From Gonatopus flavifemur (lineage: Eukaryota; Arthropoda; Insecta; Hymenoptera; Dryinidae): 64,000 bases of DNA. Where the stretch lies: contig JAFFJZ010000050.1 of NCBI GenBank assembly GCA_018340375.1, forward strand, positions 1,488,001 through 1,552,000, in the 5' to 3' direction. Made by a program: the position numbers and the translations under genes. Under the pieces are notes generated by a model that was not told where the DNA came from, searched no databases, and saw only the letters and a list, made by a program, of their open reading frames with translations. Shown piece after piece: positions 42,710 through 53,640 of the stretch. The stretch's first letter is position 1, and each line of letters opens with the position of its first letter.

Positions 42710-44022
42710 AAAAACTCCAAAAAAGTAAAAAAATAACGCCAAGTACATGAAAATCCTAAAAACAAAGAATAAAAAAATCTAGAAACACATTCCAAAGGAA
42801 AATTTCACTGCATTTAGAATTTCGAGGGGATATAAAAGGATATGCTCCATTTGAAAGAAAAGATATGAAATCAATATGAGCGACCAAGTACATTGGTTAT
42901 CCAAAGGATATGTGAAAGATTTTTGGTATATTGTAACTTCAGTTTGTTTAAACTGTATTGAAGGTAATTTATGATTTTCAAAACAGCATTATTGTATTAA
43001 AAAAATAAATAGAACAAGCGTATCGTTCTACTCGTATATATAGATACCAAAAAGTGAAAAAAAAGTAGAATTCCACAAAACATACAAATGTCTCACAAAA
43101 ACCCCCAAAAACTCCAACACAGTAAAGAATAACGTCAAATCCCAAAAACCATACAAACGTTTTACAATGACGCTTGAAAAAAAATCCTTGAAAAAAATAC
43201 TTCACTCTTTCCGTAAGATTACTTGATATAACAAATATACCATTAAAAAAAAAGATGTGAAAGGCAACCCTGTTTCGGAATTCGCATCCACCAGTAACAC
43301 TTGGCGTGGCCGAAGAAGATTTTATGAAATTATATCATTTGAATTTCTTGTTTAATGTTCTATAGAAATTCATTTGTATATAATAAAGGCTAAAAACTTC
43401 TACCATCGGCCACGCCAAGTGTTGCTGGTTGATGCGAATTCCGAAACAGGTTTGCCTTTCACATCTTTTTTTTTAATGGTATATTTGTTATATCAAGTAA
43501 TCTTACGGAAAGAGTGAAGTATTTTTTTCAAGGATTTTTTTCAAGCGTTATTGTGAAACGTTTGTATGGTTTTTGGGATTTTACGTTATTTTTTACTGTG
43601 TTGGAGTTTTTAGGGGTTTTTGTGAGACATTTGTATGTTTTGTGGAATTCTACTTTTTTTTCACTTTTTGGTATCTATATATACGAGCAGAACGATACGC
43701 TTGTTCTATTTATTTTTTTAATACAATAATGCTTTTCTGAAAATCATAAATTACCTTCAATACAGTTTAAACAAACTGAAGTTACAATATACCAAAAATC
43801 TTCCACATATCCTGTGGATAACCAATGTACTTGGTCGCTCATATTGATTTCATATCTTTTTTTTTCAAATGGAGCATATCCTTTTATATCCCCTCGAAAT
43901 TCTGAATGCAGTGAAATTTTCCTTTGGAATGTGTTTCTAGATTCTTTTATTCTTTGTTTTTGGGATTTTCATGTACTTGGCGTTATTTTTTTACTTCTTC
44001 AGAGTTTTTCTAGGGGATTTCA
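42695..44022. mobile_element. Large palindrome, 1.33 kb, axis near 43358
   Basis: The arms 42695-43300 and 43415-44022 are reverse complements. Examples are ACGCCAAGTACATGAAAAT near the outer ends, AGCGTATCGTTCTACTCGTA in the middle, and CCTGTTTCGGAATTCGCATC near the axis. Outer ends are CCCTAAAAAAACTCC and, from the right, CCCCTAGAAAAACTC. Mirror-image Phe-rich open frames in both arms (43205-42978 minus, 43514-43729 plus) are consequences of the AT-rich arms rather than genes. No target duplication could be defined. A third copy of the outer 35 bp occurs at about 52400-52440. Confidence 0.85.
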
Positions 44023-44602
44023 CTTCTTTTTCTGAATATGCTTCCAACTGAACCCAAATAATAATGAAATACCCCTGTCGAGTTCATGGCAATCGTAGGA
44101 ATGAAGGAAATGTCCTCAGATAACTTATGTGATATAAAAATCCACTCGGATTTCCATCAGTCATCTTATCATTGGACGGCAATAGATCATCGGAATGAAG
44201 GATGAAGAAAAGAAGGGAAGAAAAGCGAATTCCCATGAACAAATATATGTGTGAAGAATTCCGAAACCTAAATTTTCCTTGACTGATAAGTTGGCGCTCA
44301 AAGCAGCTCAAAGCGCTTAAAGCAACTCACCGCGCTCAAAGTAGCTCACGCCGCTCAAAACAGCCCACGATATTGTGCTGAACATGTCTTGAGCGGAAAT
44401 TTCCAGTGTCTTCAAGAAATCATTGTAAGAAAATCGGAACAACATAGATCTTACAGACAGAGGAAACTTGCGTACAATATATTCAAGGTATCCAACAGAA
44501 ATTTTTTTTGCGAGATAGAATTTGTAATGTTTAGCATGAAGCTGAAAATAGCTTTCCAGCGAACATTTTTCGGTCACTCTTTTGAATTATTGTGAAAAGT
44601 AG

Positions 44603-44858
44603 CAGATAGCAAAAGTTCCAAACATTGGATCTCATTGAATTCTTTCGTGATCACAAAACGAACTACTGAAATGTCAGCAGAATAGAGTTTTTGGAGAATT
44701 CAAATCGCCTTTTGTCATACTGTATCTTGTACTGTATATAGTATGACAAAAGGCAATTCGAATTCTCCAAAAACTCCATCCTACTGACATTTCAGTGATT
44801 CATTTTGTGGTTCCAGAAGGATTCAATGGGATCTAGTTTTTGGAACTTTTGCTATCTG
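44603..44858. mobile_element. Hairpin MITE, 256 bp
   Basis: The ends are CAGATAGCAAAAGTTCC and its complement. The arms match across almost the whole element (for example GAATTC-AAATCGCCTTTTGTCATAC), with the axis near 44730 at TATCTTGTACTGTATATAG. It is non-coding. No clear target duplication was seen. Confidence 0.82.
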
Positions 44859-45099
44859 GGTAAAGGGATGTCAAATATTTATTATGCAACAAAAAGATAT
44901 ACCTTCAAGATATCAGATTGAAGACACTTTCTAGTATTGTACCAGACATTTTTCAGAATTTTGTGGAATATTCATCGAAATCATTCGAGAAAATTTTTCA
45001 AGAATATTTGGTTCGTTATGGTATTATAAAGGTATTCTATATTCTTCACAACTGTACAATATCACAGTAATTGAATTCTAATTTTATGATGAAGCGAAA
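44859..45099. other. AT-rich spacer downstream of the USP-like gene
   Basis: No feature was recognised. It lies 3' of the minus-strand USP-like frame. Confidence 0.3.
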
Positions 45100-45960
45100 T
45101 TATTGCTTTTCAAAGAAATATATATACGAGTCTTTAGCATTGCGTGGCCAATGTCGCTCTTCAACTTGCAGATCATGAATAAATATCCACTTTGTACCTC
45201 CACTTCGTAACATGCATGTGAAATTATCTTCAGAAATATTTTTACCCTGATGAAAAACAACAGCTATAACTTTATGAAAGTGTTGTGCAATTATGATTTT
45301 TGAAGTCGGTACTGCTTCAATGTTTATATTTTCTACCTTTGTTGCTTCAACATTATTGTGATTAAACATCATCAATTGCACAATTACATATCGTTCTGAC
45401 GCTGTTATAAATGATTTTTTAGTTTTATGCAAGTTATTACAATTGTCACAAGAATCTTCGAAAATTTTCGATGTTGAAAAATTGAACTTGAATATTCCTT
45501 GAACCTCAAATGATTTTTGTGAAATTGGAGGTAGCCCAAGACGTGTAACACAATTCGTACCAACAATATTTTCGGTATATTCACATTTCGTACATTCCGT
45601 TAAGGTAGTTATTTGGTGCTTCACTGAATTTTTAATAGCCATTGAATTTTCGCAAATAGAAGCGATGAATTCTCCTGCATCTTGTGAGTGATTATGCAAG
45701 TATTGTGGGCCTGCAAGCTGTTTTGAAGCTATGATATCAAGGTTTTTTTGCGAATTGTAGTTCTGAATTGAAATATTTATGATGTCTTCGGGGTCAGATG
45801 AAAGTAATTGTTTTGTCTTAGAAGCACAGTACAATATACACTGCATTACTGCATTCAAAAGAGAAGAAACACCGTCAACAATAAGAAGACCCATTACGTT
45901 TAACGCGTGAATTTCTGTTGATGTTTCATCAATATTTTGGCCCCTGGATTATATATTATC
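45100..45960 (-). CDS. USP/UCH-fold protein lacking catalytic Cys and His
   Basis: An uninterrupted minus-strand frame enters near 45960 (RGQNIDETSTEIHALNVMG) and ends at 45100; the first ATG is at 45894, giving 264 residues. It follows the ubiquitin-specific protease plan: the Cys box (GVSSLLNAVMQC, normally N-x-C-Y-L-N-A-x-Q), QDAGEFIASIC (normally QDAxEF), two Cys pairs of a zinc ribbon (CTKCEYTE and CDNCNNLHKTKKSF), a strand ERYVIVQLMMF, the His box (HFHKVIAVVFHQGK, then EDNFTCML), and WIFIHDLQVEE. The nucleophile position is Ser and the G-H-Y His is Asn, so it should be proteolytically dead. Its position inside a transposon nest suggests it may have been carried by an element. It starts mid-frame, so an upstream exon or larger parent protein is likely. 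Confidence 0.7.
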
Positions 45961-47763
45961 CAATATCCTTATTCCTGGGTACCCAGGTGAAAAAGGTTTT
46001 TCAGTGAGTGAATTCTTTGAGTAAAATTACAGGTGGATCAAGAAAAAGTAGGAAGGATGCAGGTATACTATACATCTGTATGTTACTTACCACCACGATC
46101 AATATCATCAGGTAGCGTAGGAGGAAAATGAAGAAAAGGCAATAGTGCAGTGGATATGCCACAGGTCCTTGCGTTAGGTACACTATTATCAGATTCTTCC
46201 AATGGAATCACAGGTAGATGAAGAAAAAGCAAGAAGGATGCATGTCACCAGACATCTTTATGTTGCGTACCACAATGATCAATGTCATTAGGCAGTGTCA
46301 TAAGGAAATGAAGAAAAAGCAGAAGTGCAGTAGATATACAAGTCCTTGCATTGAATAATCCCGCTATCAGATTCTTCCAACAGAATCATACGTGGATGAA
46401 GAAAAAGCAAAGAGGATGTAGATGTACCATACATCTGTACGTTAAATCCTACCATGATCATTAGGTAGCGTTGAAGGAAAATGCAGAAAAGATAGGAGCG
46501 TAGTGGATATATCACAAATCTTTGCATCGGGTGCATTCCACTGACCAACTGACGACTGATTAGAGAGACTGTTTAGGATCAACTCAACGAAAATTGAGCA
46601 GATACAATATTCTGATTATAGAAATTGTTGCAGAACGACTACAGGTCAACTTGACTGATGTGACTGGATGTGACGATTCATTCTGGACGTTTTCTTCCAA
46701 AGTTCCATCTTTTCAGTTGTTCCATTCAAGCTGGGTTATATTCGTGTTCTTACAAACCATCATTTTCATCTTTACTTATCTTGGTTTTGGAATGATTCAA
46801 TTCTCAAATATCATGAATTTTATTGAATTGTCATAGAGTATTCTGGGTTGAGAGATTTAGTAACTCTGGGGTCCATGAAATGTTCAAAATGTATTCAAAG
46901 TGATTCATGATCATTAAAAAGCAATATTGTATCAAATATCCAAACCATTTAATATTCATGATATTTCAGAATTGAATCATTCCAAAACCAAGATAAGTGA
47001 AGATAAAAATGATGGTTTGTAAGAACACAAATATAATCCAGTTTGAATGGAACAACTGAAAAGATGGAACTTTGGAAGAAAACATTCAGAATGAATTGTC
47101 ACATCCAGTCACATCAGTCAAGTTGACCTGTAGTTGTTCTGCAACAATTTCTACAAGCAGAATATTGTATCTGCTCAATTTCCGTTGAGTTGATCCTGTA
47201 CAGTCTCTCTAATCATCCGTCAGTTGGTCAGTGGAATGCACCCGATGCAAAGATTTGTGATATATCCACTGCGCTCCTATCTTTTCTGCATTTCCCTTCA
47301 ACGCTACCTAATGATCATGGTAGGATTTGACGTACAGATGTATGATACATCCACATCCTTTTTGCGTTTTCTTCATCCACCTATGATTCTGTTGGAAGAA
47401 TCTGATAGTGGTATTATTCAATGCAAGGACTTGTATATCCACTGCACTTCTGCCTTTTCTTCATTTTCCTATGACGCTATCCGATGACATTAATTATTGT
47501 GGTACATAACATAAAGATGTATGATACATTTACATCCATTTTGCTTTTTCTTCATCCACCTATGATTCTGTTGGAAGAATCTGACAGTGGTATTATTCAA
47601 CACAAGGACTTGTATATCCACTGCACTTTTGCCTTTTCTTCATTTTCCTTCTACGCGACCTGATGATAGTGATCGTGGTGGTAAGTAACATACAGATGTA
47701 TAGTATACCTGCATCCTTCCTACTTTTTCTTGATCCACCTGTAATTTCACTCAAAGAATCTAG
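45961..47763. repeat. Palindrome of ~180-bp tandem units, axis near 46887
   Basis: The left arm from about 46010 and right arm to 47763 are inverted copies (ATTACAGGTGGATCAAGAAA and its complement at the ends; AAGTTGACCTGTAGT and GATGGAACTTTGGAAGAAAA complements near the middle). Each outer half holds three ~180-bp units beginning with ATTCTTCCAA-AGAATCA, GGTGGATGAAGAAAAAGCA and CATACATCT-TA-GTT. No protein domains are recognised. The long AT-rich core around 46850-46920 is the loop. Confidence 0.78.
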
Positions 47764-47934
47764 GGAAACCATTTTGTACATAGTTCATAATTTTGATTCA
47801 GGATGTCATATTTCAGTATACCTGAAATGCTCGGTGACTAACCTTATTTTCGAATGTTTTTCAAACTTGCTATAATTGAATTCACATTCATTATCCATTC
47901 ACTATTCTGTTCTATTATTTGTTCACGATTCTGA

Positions 47935-48480
47935 TTGCAGAATAGTGGATTCCATTAGAGATTATGGTATATCCATTATACTTTTGCCTGTAAAAAAATA
48001 GCAAATAAACTTCAATAATCCCCCTTGAGCAGGCTCGGTATGATCTTTCTCATCGATTGCCTATGATCCTCATTAGATAAATCGACAGTGGAGCCTTCCG
48101 AAGTAGCTGGTCATCTGGTTTTGATCAGCTACTTCGGAAGGCTCCAGTAGTTGACTGTCCGTCAGAACTTATGATATATCTCTGACTTTCTGGTATGTGG
48201 AGGAATCGCAAATGAACTTGAATCTTTTCCCTTGAGCATGCTCGATATGATCCATTTGATCATTTCCCAACGACTCTAGCAGGAGGACCTGATAGTAGAT
48301 TGTTTGTCAGGGGGTTATGGTATATCCGATAAGATTTCACCTAAAAAGTAATGCATAAATTTGAATCATTATTTTCACCTAGACCTTGTATGATTTATTT
48401 GATCATCAGCCTGTGGTTCTGGTGGTAAGAACCAACAGTAGCAGACTGTTCATTACGGTATTTCTGCTGAGCTGTTGTCT
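47935..48480. repeat. Diverged tandem repeat (~160-bp unit) with a small hairpin
   Basis: TTATGGTATATCC or a variant recurs near 47963, 48168, 48323 and 48454, each followed by a CTTGAGCAGGCTCGGTATGA-type phrase. A perfect 23-bp-arm hairpin (TGGAGCCTTCCGAAGTAGCT and its complement) lies at 48091-48144. Confidence 0.6.
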
Positions 48481-48535
48481 GTGAAGGAATATTGTATTTT
48501 ATGAATAATACATCATACAGAGCTTACCTGTGTAT

Positions 48536-50411
48536 ACAGGGTGATTCAAAATTCCCGCACTCTTTTTTGGGAGTAGATTCCTGATGAAATTCTAAAACGA
48601 TTCGTCCGTTTGCACAATGCTCTCCGACGCATTATTCCCGATATATAATTAATTAAAGTTGACTAATTATGAGGTAGATCCATCGGTCATTCAGGAGCGT
48701 CATAACAGCACAAGAGAGGAAGGTGCTTGCAGAGGGCGCTCATACGATCAGCTGATCGGTATAATCGATACAATTTACCAGCATACAAATTGGTGAATTT
48801 TCTATGTAGAACGATTGAATTCGTCGACATTGGGGAAAAATTAATTATTGTCATGAATTCTTATCACGATATGCTGTAGGTGAAAGTTGTAATTTCAGTA
48901 ATGATTTTTATTACGCAGACAAATGTAAAATAGTGTTATTTCGTAGGGATAGGGATTCGAGTGGGAGAAAAAAGTATAACTACTCGCTTTCAATCAGAAT
49001 TTTCATGTAAAAAAGAAAACATGAGAATTCCCATTCATCCGATACCCAATTTGAACGGTTTGATTAGTAAGTTTAACACAAGAGATTGGATCCCGAATCC
49101 CTTATTGTGATTGGTCGAGAATCAATGTATGTTAGATCAATCCTCGGCCGTTTCAAATGATTCTTCTGAAGAATGTGTTTTCGACTTATCCCAACCACAA
49201 CATTGAACAATGATGAATTTATTCGAATTCACCCTTTTCACATCATTCGATGATTATAAAGGGTTTATCGAACGTTAATAACTTACTTCAACTTGCAGAA
49301 TCCATCAATTTTGACGAAAATACAAGGTGTGACATCGTATACGACCCGATCATTGCACTTGATTGACATTGTAATCACATATGGTTTGTTCAGTTTGAAT
49401 CAACCATTCGTGATACGAATCAACCAATCGTGATACGAATCAAACAATCAGGTGACAGCTCGAAACAGTTTCATTTAAAGCACATATGACTTCAAAGGGC
49501 ATATTGTTATTTCAAATGGAAAAAGAATTGTCTTTGAAGATTAACCAAATCCGTCCTTTTTAGGACGAATACATTTTCTAAACGTAGAAACGCGCTCGAA
49601 CTTGCACACATTTGAATTAGACTTTTGATTTGAACATGAATGATCTTGAGTGATCTCAATTAGGTTATTAACGTTCGATAAACCCTTCATAATCATCGAA
49701 TGATGTAAAAAGGGTGAATTCGAATAAATTCATCATTGTTCAATGTTGTGGTTGGGATAAGTCGAAAACACATTCTTCAGAAGAATCATTTGAAACGGCC
49801 GAGGATTGATCTCACATACATTGATTCTCGACCAATCAGAATAAGGGATTCGGGATCCAATCTCTTGTGTTAAACTTACTAATCAAACCGTTCAAATTGG
49901 GTATCGGATGAATGAAAATTCTCATGTTTTCTTTTTTACATGAAAATTCTGATTGAAAACGAGTAGTTATACTTTTTTCTCCCACTTGAATCCCTATCCC
50001 TACGGAATAACACTATTTTACATTTGTCTGCGTAATAAAAATCATTACTGAAATTACAACTTTCACCTACAGCATATCGTGATAAGAATTCATGACAATT
50101 ATTAATTTTTCCCCAGTGTCGACGAATTCAATCGTTCTACATAGGAAATTTACCAATTTGTATGCTGGTAAATCGTATCGATTATACCGATCAGCTGATC
50201 GTATGAGCGCCCTCTGCAAGCACCTTCCTCTCTTGTTCTGTTAAGACGCTCCTGAATGACCGATGGATCCACCTCATAATTAGTCAACTTTAATTATTTA
50301 TATATCGGAAATTATGCGTCGGAGAGCATTGTGCAAAAGGACAAATCGTTTTAGAATTTCATCAGGAATCTACCCCCAAAAAAGAGTGCGGGAATTTTGA
50401 ATCACCCTGTA
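48536..50411. mobile_element. Long-TIR element, 1.88 kb with ~750-bp arms
   Basis: The ends are ACAGGGTGATTCAAAATTCC and its complement, flanked by TATA on the left and TATA on the right. The arms run 48536-49283 and 49660-50411 and are highly similar (for example TGAGCGCCCTCTGCAAGCAC, CTCGGCCGTTTCAAATGATT complements). The ~380-bp core (49284-49659) has no coding frame. The terminal CAGGGTG and TA-type flank resemble Tc1/mariner-group elements, but the very long arms are unusual. Both arms contain the near-palindrome ACGATCAGCTGATCGGTATA. Confidence 0.85.
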
Positions 50412-50535
50412 TAGCAATTTCCCGAATGTAGCAAATAGATTTATTTATACCTTCCTCAAACTTTTTGTGTTTTTTTTACAAATAACCTCTTCATCATTTA
50501 TTCATTAATCCATTCATGGATATTTTCAAGTCATA

Positions 50536-51828
50536 CGAGGGTGGATTGATAAGTTTCCGGCCTGACCAAGAAAAACAACGTTTTTAAGAATTTTTTTTTT
50601 TTATTCCTCAACATAATCTCCTCCAAGGCTGATACATTTCTCATAGCGGTGTTCTAGTCTAGTAATGCCATTTCTATAGACTGATTCGTCAAGCTCCTCA
50701 AAATACTCATTTACAGCTTCGATTACTTCTTCATCGTCCGCAAATCTCTTATCGCCAAGCCATTTTTTGAGGTTAGGAAACAGATAATAGTCATTCGGGG
50801 CTAGGTCTGGAGAGTAGGGAGGGTGCGGCATTAATTCAAACTTCAGATCGTTGATTTTAGCCATCGCAACGATTGACGTGTGCGCTGGTGCGTTATCGTG
50901 ATGAAACAAGATTTTTTTCTTCGCCAGATGAGGTCGTTTAATTTTCACTTCGTGGCTCAAACGTTGCAATAAGTCTGTGTAGTATTGACCAGTGATAGTT
51001 TTACCCTTTTCAAGGTAATCAATGTATATAATACCTCTTGCATCCCAAGAAACAGTAGCCATAACCTTCTTCGCCGAAAAAATTGTTCTTGCCTCCTTTG
51101 GAGTTGGTTCCCCTGGTCCAATCCACTGTTTAGACTGTTCTTTGGTTTCAGGAGTGTAGTGGTGGACCCAAGTTTCGTCAGCGGTTACGAATCGACGCAA
51201 AAATTCGCTTGGATTACGCTTATACAACGCCAAATTGGCGGTAGAAATGTTCTTTCGAATCAATTTTTGGTCGACTGTTAGCAAACGCGGCACCCATCTT
51301 GCACAGAGCTTTTCCATATACAAATGTTGGTGCAAAATATTTTGTACACGTTCATATGACATCTTCCAGGTCTCAGCTATCTCACGAACTCTTAATCTGC
51401 GATCTTTCAGCACTATTTGATGGATTTTTTCGATCATATCTGGAGTTGTGACCTCAATGGGGCGTCCTGAGCGAGGCTCATCAGAGGTGCTCACACGACC
51501 CTTTTTAAACTCGGAAACCCACTGCTTAACGGTTGAATATGATGGGCAGGATGTCCCCAGTGTTGAGTCCATCTCTTCTTCAATTTCCTTCGGCGTTCAC
51601 CCCTTCAAATAAAAGTATTTGATGACAGCACGATTTTCCAGCTTTTCCATTTTTACGAAAAACACAGAGGCGTCTTGGTCAGCGTGCTCTCAAAACTGAA
51701 CTAACATGGCGATCGGACTGAAACTATAGCTACAAGCTATCTAAGGATGGTACTATAGAACGCCACCTCAAGGTAGGCCTAGTGGCGCCATCTCTTGGTC
51801 AGGCCGGAAACTTATCAATCCACCCTCG
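50536..51828 (-). mobile_element. Mariner element (copy 3), 1293 bp, almost intact
   Basis: Terminal inverted repeats of 36 bp are identical at both ends (CGAGGGTGGATTGATAAG and on), and TA flanks each side (50534-50535, 51829-51830). The transposase is complete except for one stop. The perfect repeats and nearly clean frame make it the youngest element in the window. It differs in end sequence and protein from copies 1 and 2. Confidence 0.95.
50601..51650 (-). pseudogene. Mariner transposase, single nonsense codon (copy 3)
   Basis: The frame starts at ATG 51650 (MEKLENRAVIKYFYLKG), meets a TGA at 51597-51599, and then runs open to 50601: 349 codons, the usual mariner length. HTH blocks are [20 protein letters not shown], with RSGRPIE and [19 protein letters not shown]. 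The linker is [11 protein letters not shown]. Catalytic residues are Asp in [10 protein letters not shown], Asp in [10 protein letters not shown], and Asp in [15 protein letters not shown], with DD34D spacing. All three catalytic Asp residues are present. A downstream ATG at 51572 would give 323 residues but lose the first part of the DNA-binding domain. Confidence 0.93.
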
Positions 51829-51839
51829 TATATAAAAGT

Positions 51840-52454
51840 ATATATAATTCCAGGTTATTTGTGTGCGTTCGATTGTTGTTATAATGACCTGTAATACCTG
51901 TAATGTAGTATAATCTGCAATTCACAATCCATCCATTTTTCAATTATTCTTTTAATATTAAAATAACCTATCAACACATCGCCTCATTGACAGGTTATTT
52001 GTTCATGTTTCGACAATGTATAGACCACACTACACTGAAATGAACGCTATTGGATGTTTGGATTATGATGTCTCTAGCATTGGAAGAACTGCCTCAAGGA
52101 TTAACAAATCTCCGTGATTGGAGAAACCGATTCTGACGATGATAGAGAAATCTTGATGTTTTGATCGCATGAAAATTTGAAACGTTTGTATCTTGGGATC
52201 GCGTGAACGGATCAACTTCGTAGTGTGCTTAATCGGAAGTGTGTATTCGAATTATATAATAGAAGTGTAATTATTTTTCCGTGAAATTCAATGTGTGATG
52301 AGTTATTGTGGGTTAAAGATTTTTTGACTATAGAAAATCTTGGTTTTCGAGTAAAGATACACGGTAGCGCACGACTTATGCTTTTCCATTTTTCTTTTTC
52401 CACGGTTTTTTTTCCTTTTAGGGTTTTCCTGTACTTGGCGTCGAGACGCTACCG
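51840..52454. other. Mostly unassigned; short CGGTAGCG-ended repeat at the end
   Basis: Nothing was recognised up to about 52350. From 52360 to 52455, inverted ends CGGTAGCG and CGCTACCG enclose the phrase GGGTTTTCCTGTACTTGGCG, which matches the outer arm of the palindrome at 42695-44022. The palindromic word AGACGC-TACC-GCGTCT follows. Confidence 0.4.
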
Positions 52455-53640
52455 CGTCTCTGGATTCAAGAAAAATTGATGAGGCATATAGGATTGTTAA
52501 GAGATTTTTTGACAAATGAAATCTAGAAGCAGTAAGATTAGAAATTCTCTGGGAGGACAATTGATAAGAACGGAGGAAAAGATAGAACAATGGATTGATC
52601 ATTCAGAAGATCTGTATGCAGGAAGCGATAATATAGGATTCTGAGAGGGGGAGGGAGATGTCGATGAAAAAGAATTGGGAGATTCAATTTTGAGATCAGA
52701 ATTCGACAGGGCTTTAAAAGAATTGAAAAATAATAAAGCGCCAGGAATAGATGGCATAAGTGCGGACCTCATCAAAGCCTCCAGTCAGAGAACTCGTGAC
52801 GCACTGTTTGAATTGGTCAGATATATGTACGATACAGGCGAAGTACCGAAAGATCTCCAGAAGAATAAAATTGTCGACATTCCAGAAAAACAAGAAGCAG
52901 ACAAATGCGAGAACTACAGAACGATCAGTTTAACTTCACATGCCTCGAAAATACTGACAAAAATCATACACAGGAGAATGGAGAATAAAATAGAGAGTAG
53001 ATTAGCAGAAGATCAGTTCGGTTTTAGGACAAATAGGGGAACGCGGGAGGCAATATTAGCACTGAGAACAGTAGTAGAGAAAAGTCTAGAGTTACAGAAA
53101 ACGGTCAAAGCGAAAGAGATATAAGAGCAAGAATAGCACAAGGGAAACAAGCTTTTCACCAAAAGAAATAGTTACTATGTTCGAAGAATATTCGCTTAGC
53201 AGTAAGGAAAAAATTCTTCAAGAGTTACGTTTGAAGCATATGGTTGCGAAACTTGGACAATTGGAAAAACGGACCAACGAAGACTTGAAGCTTTTGAAAT
53301 GTGGTGTTATAAAGAGATGCTTAGAATAAAGTGGATAGAGAAAGTAAGAAATCAAGAAGTACTTGAGAAGGTAAATGAAAAAAGAAGTCTCTTGAGACAG
53401 GTCGTGAAAAGAAGAAGTAATCTGATAGGACACACATTCAGGCATGATAGCTTATTGAAAACAATATTGGAAAGAAAAATGAATGGTAAAACTCGAAGAG
53501 GTAGACCTAGATTGAGTTATATGAAGCAAATTACACAAGAGAAGGGTTGCCTTAGATATGCAGAAATTGAGCGGTTAGCGGATAATAGACAGGGTTGGAG
53601 GATTTCATCAAACCAGTCGTAAGACTGATTACTTCATGAT
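52455..53640 (+). pseudogene. LINE reverse transcriptase, 3' half (catalytic core deleted)
   Basis: After degenerate codons (EAYRIVKRFF), the frame 52675-53124 gives the RT fingers: SEFDRALKELKNNKAPGIDG, then SADLIKAS, KNKIVDIPEKQEADKCENYR, ISLTSHASKILTKI and AEDQFGFRTNRGTREAILAL. The F/Y-A-D-D palm motif is absent; the sequence jumps to the C-terminal domain (YGCETWTI-like text, then EMWCYKEMLRIKWIEKVRNQ, RSNLIGHTFRHDSLLKTILE and MNGKTRRGRPRLSYMKQI). Some 600 bp are missing between the two parts. The frame changes at the junction. Confidence 0.85.

Larger units (their letters stand above)
41600..53640 (+). mobile_element. RTE-type LINE split by a 9.8-kb nest of insertions
   Basis: The 5' part (41600-42694) carries the AP endonuclease. 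The 3' part (52455-53640) carries remnants of reverse transcriptase and the C-terminal domain, ending near TCATGATGATGAG, the kind of short 3' repeat typical of RTE elements. The intervening 42695-52454 holds palindromes, a USP-like gene and a mariner. The protein resumes on the far side at about the same point of the family alignment (EAYRIVKRFF), so the halves belong to one insertion. The 5' end before 41600 is degenerate. Confidence 0.72.

Noticed and set aside
42978..43729. Two mirror-image Phe-rich 'membrane protein' frames
   Set aside because: They are the two arms of one palindrome; T-rich DNA gives Phe codons. No conservation independent of the inverted repeat is visible.
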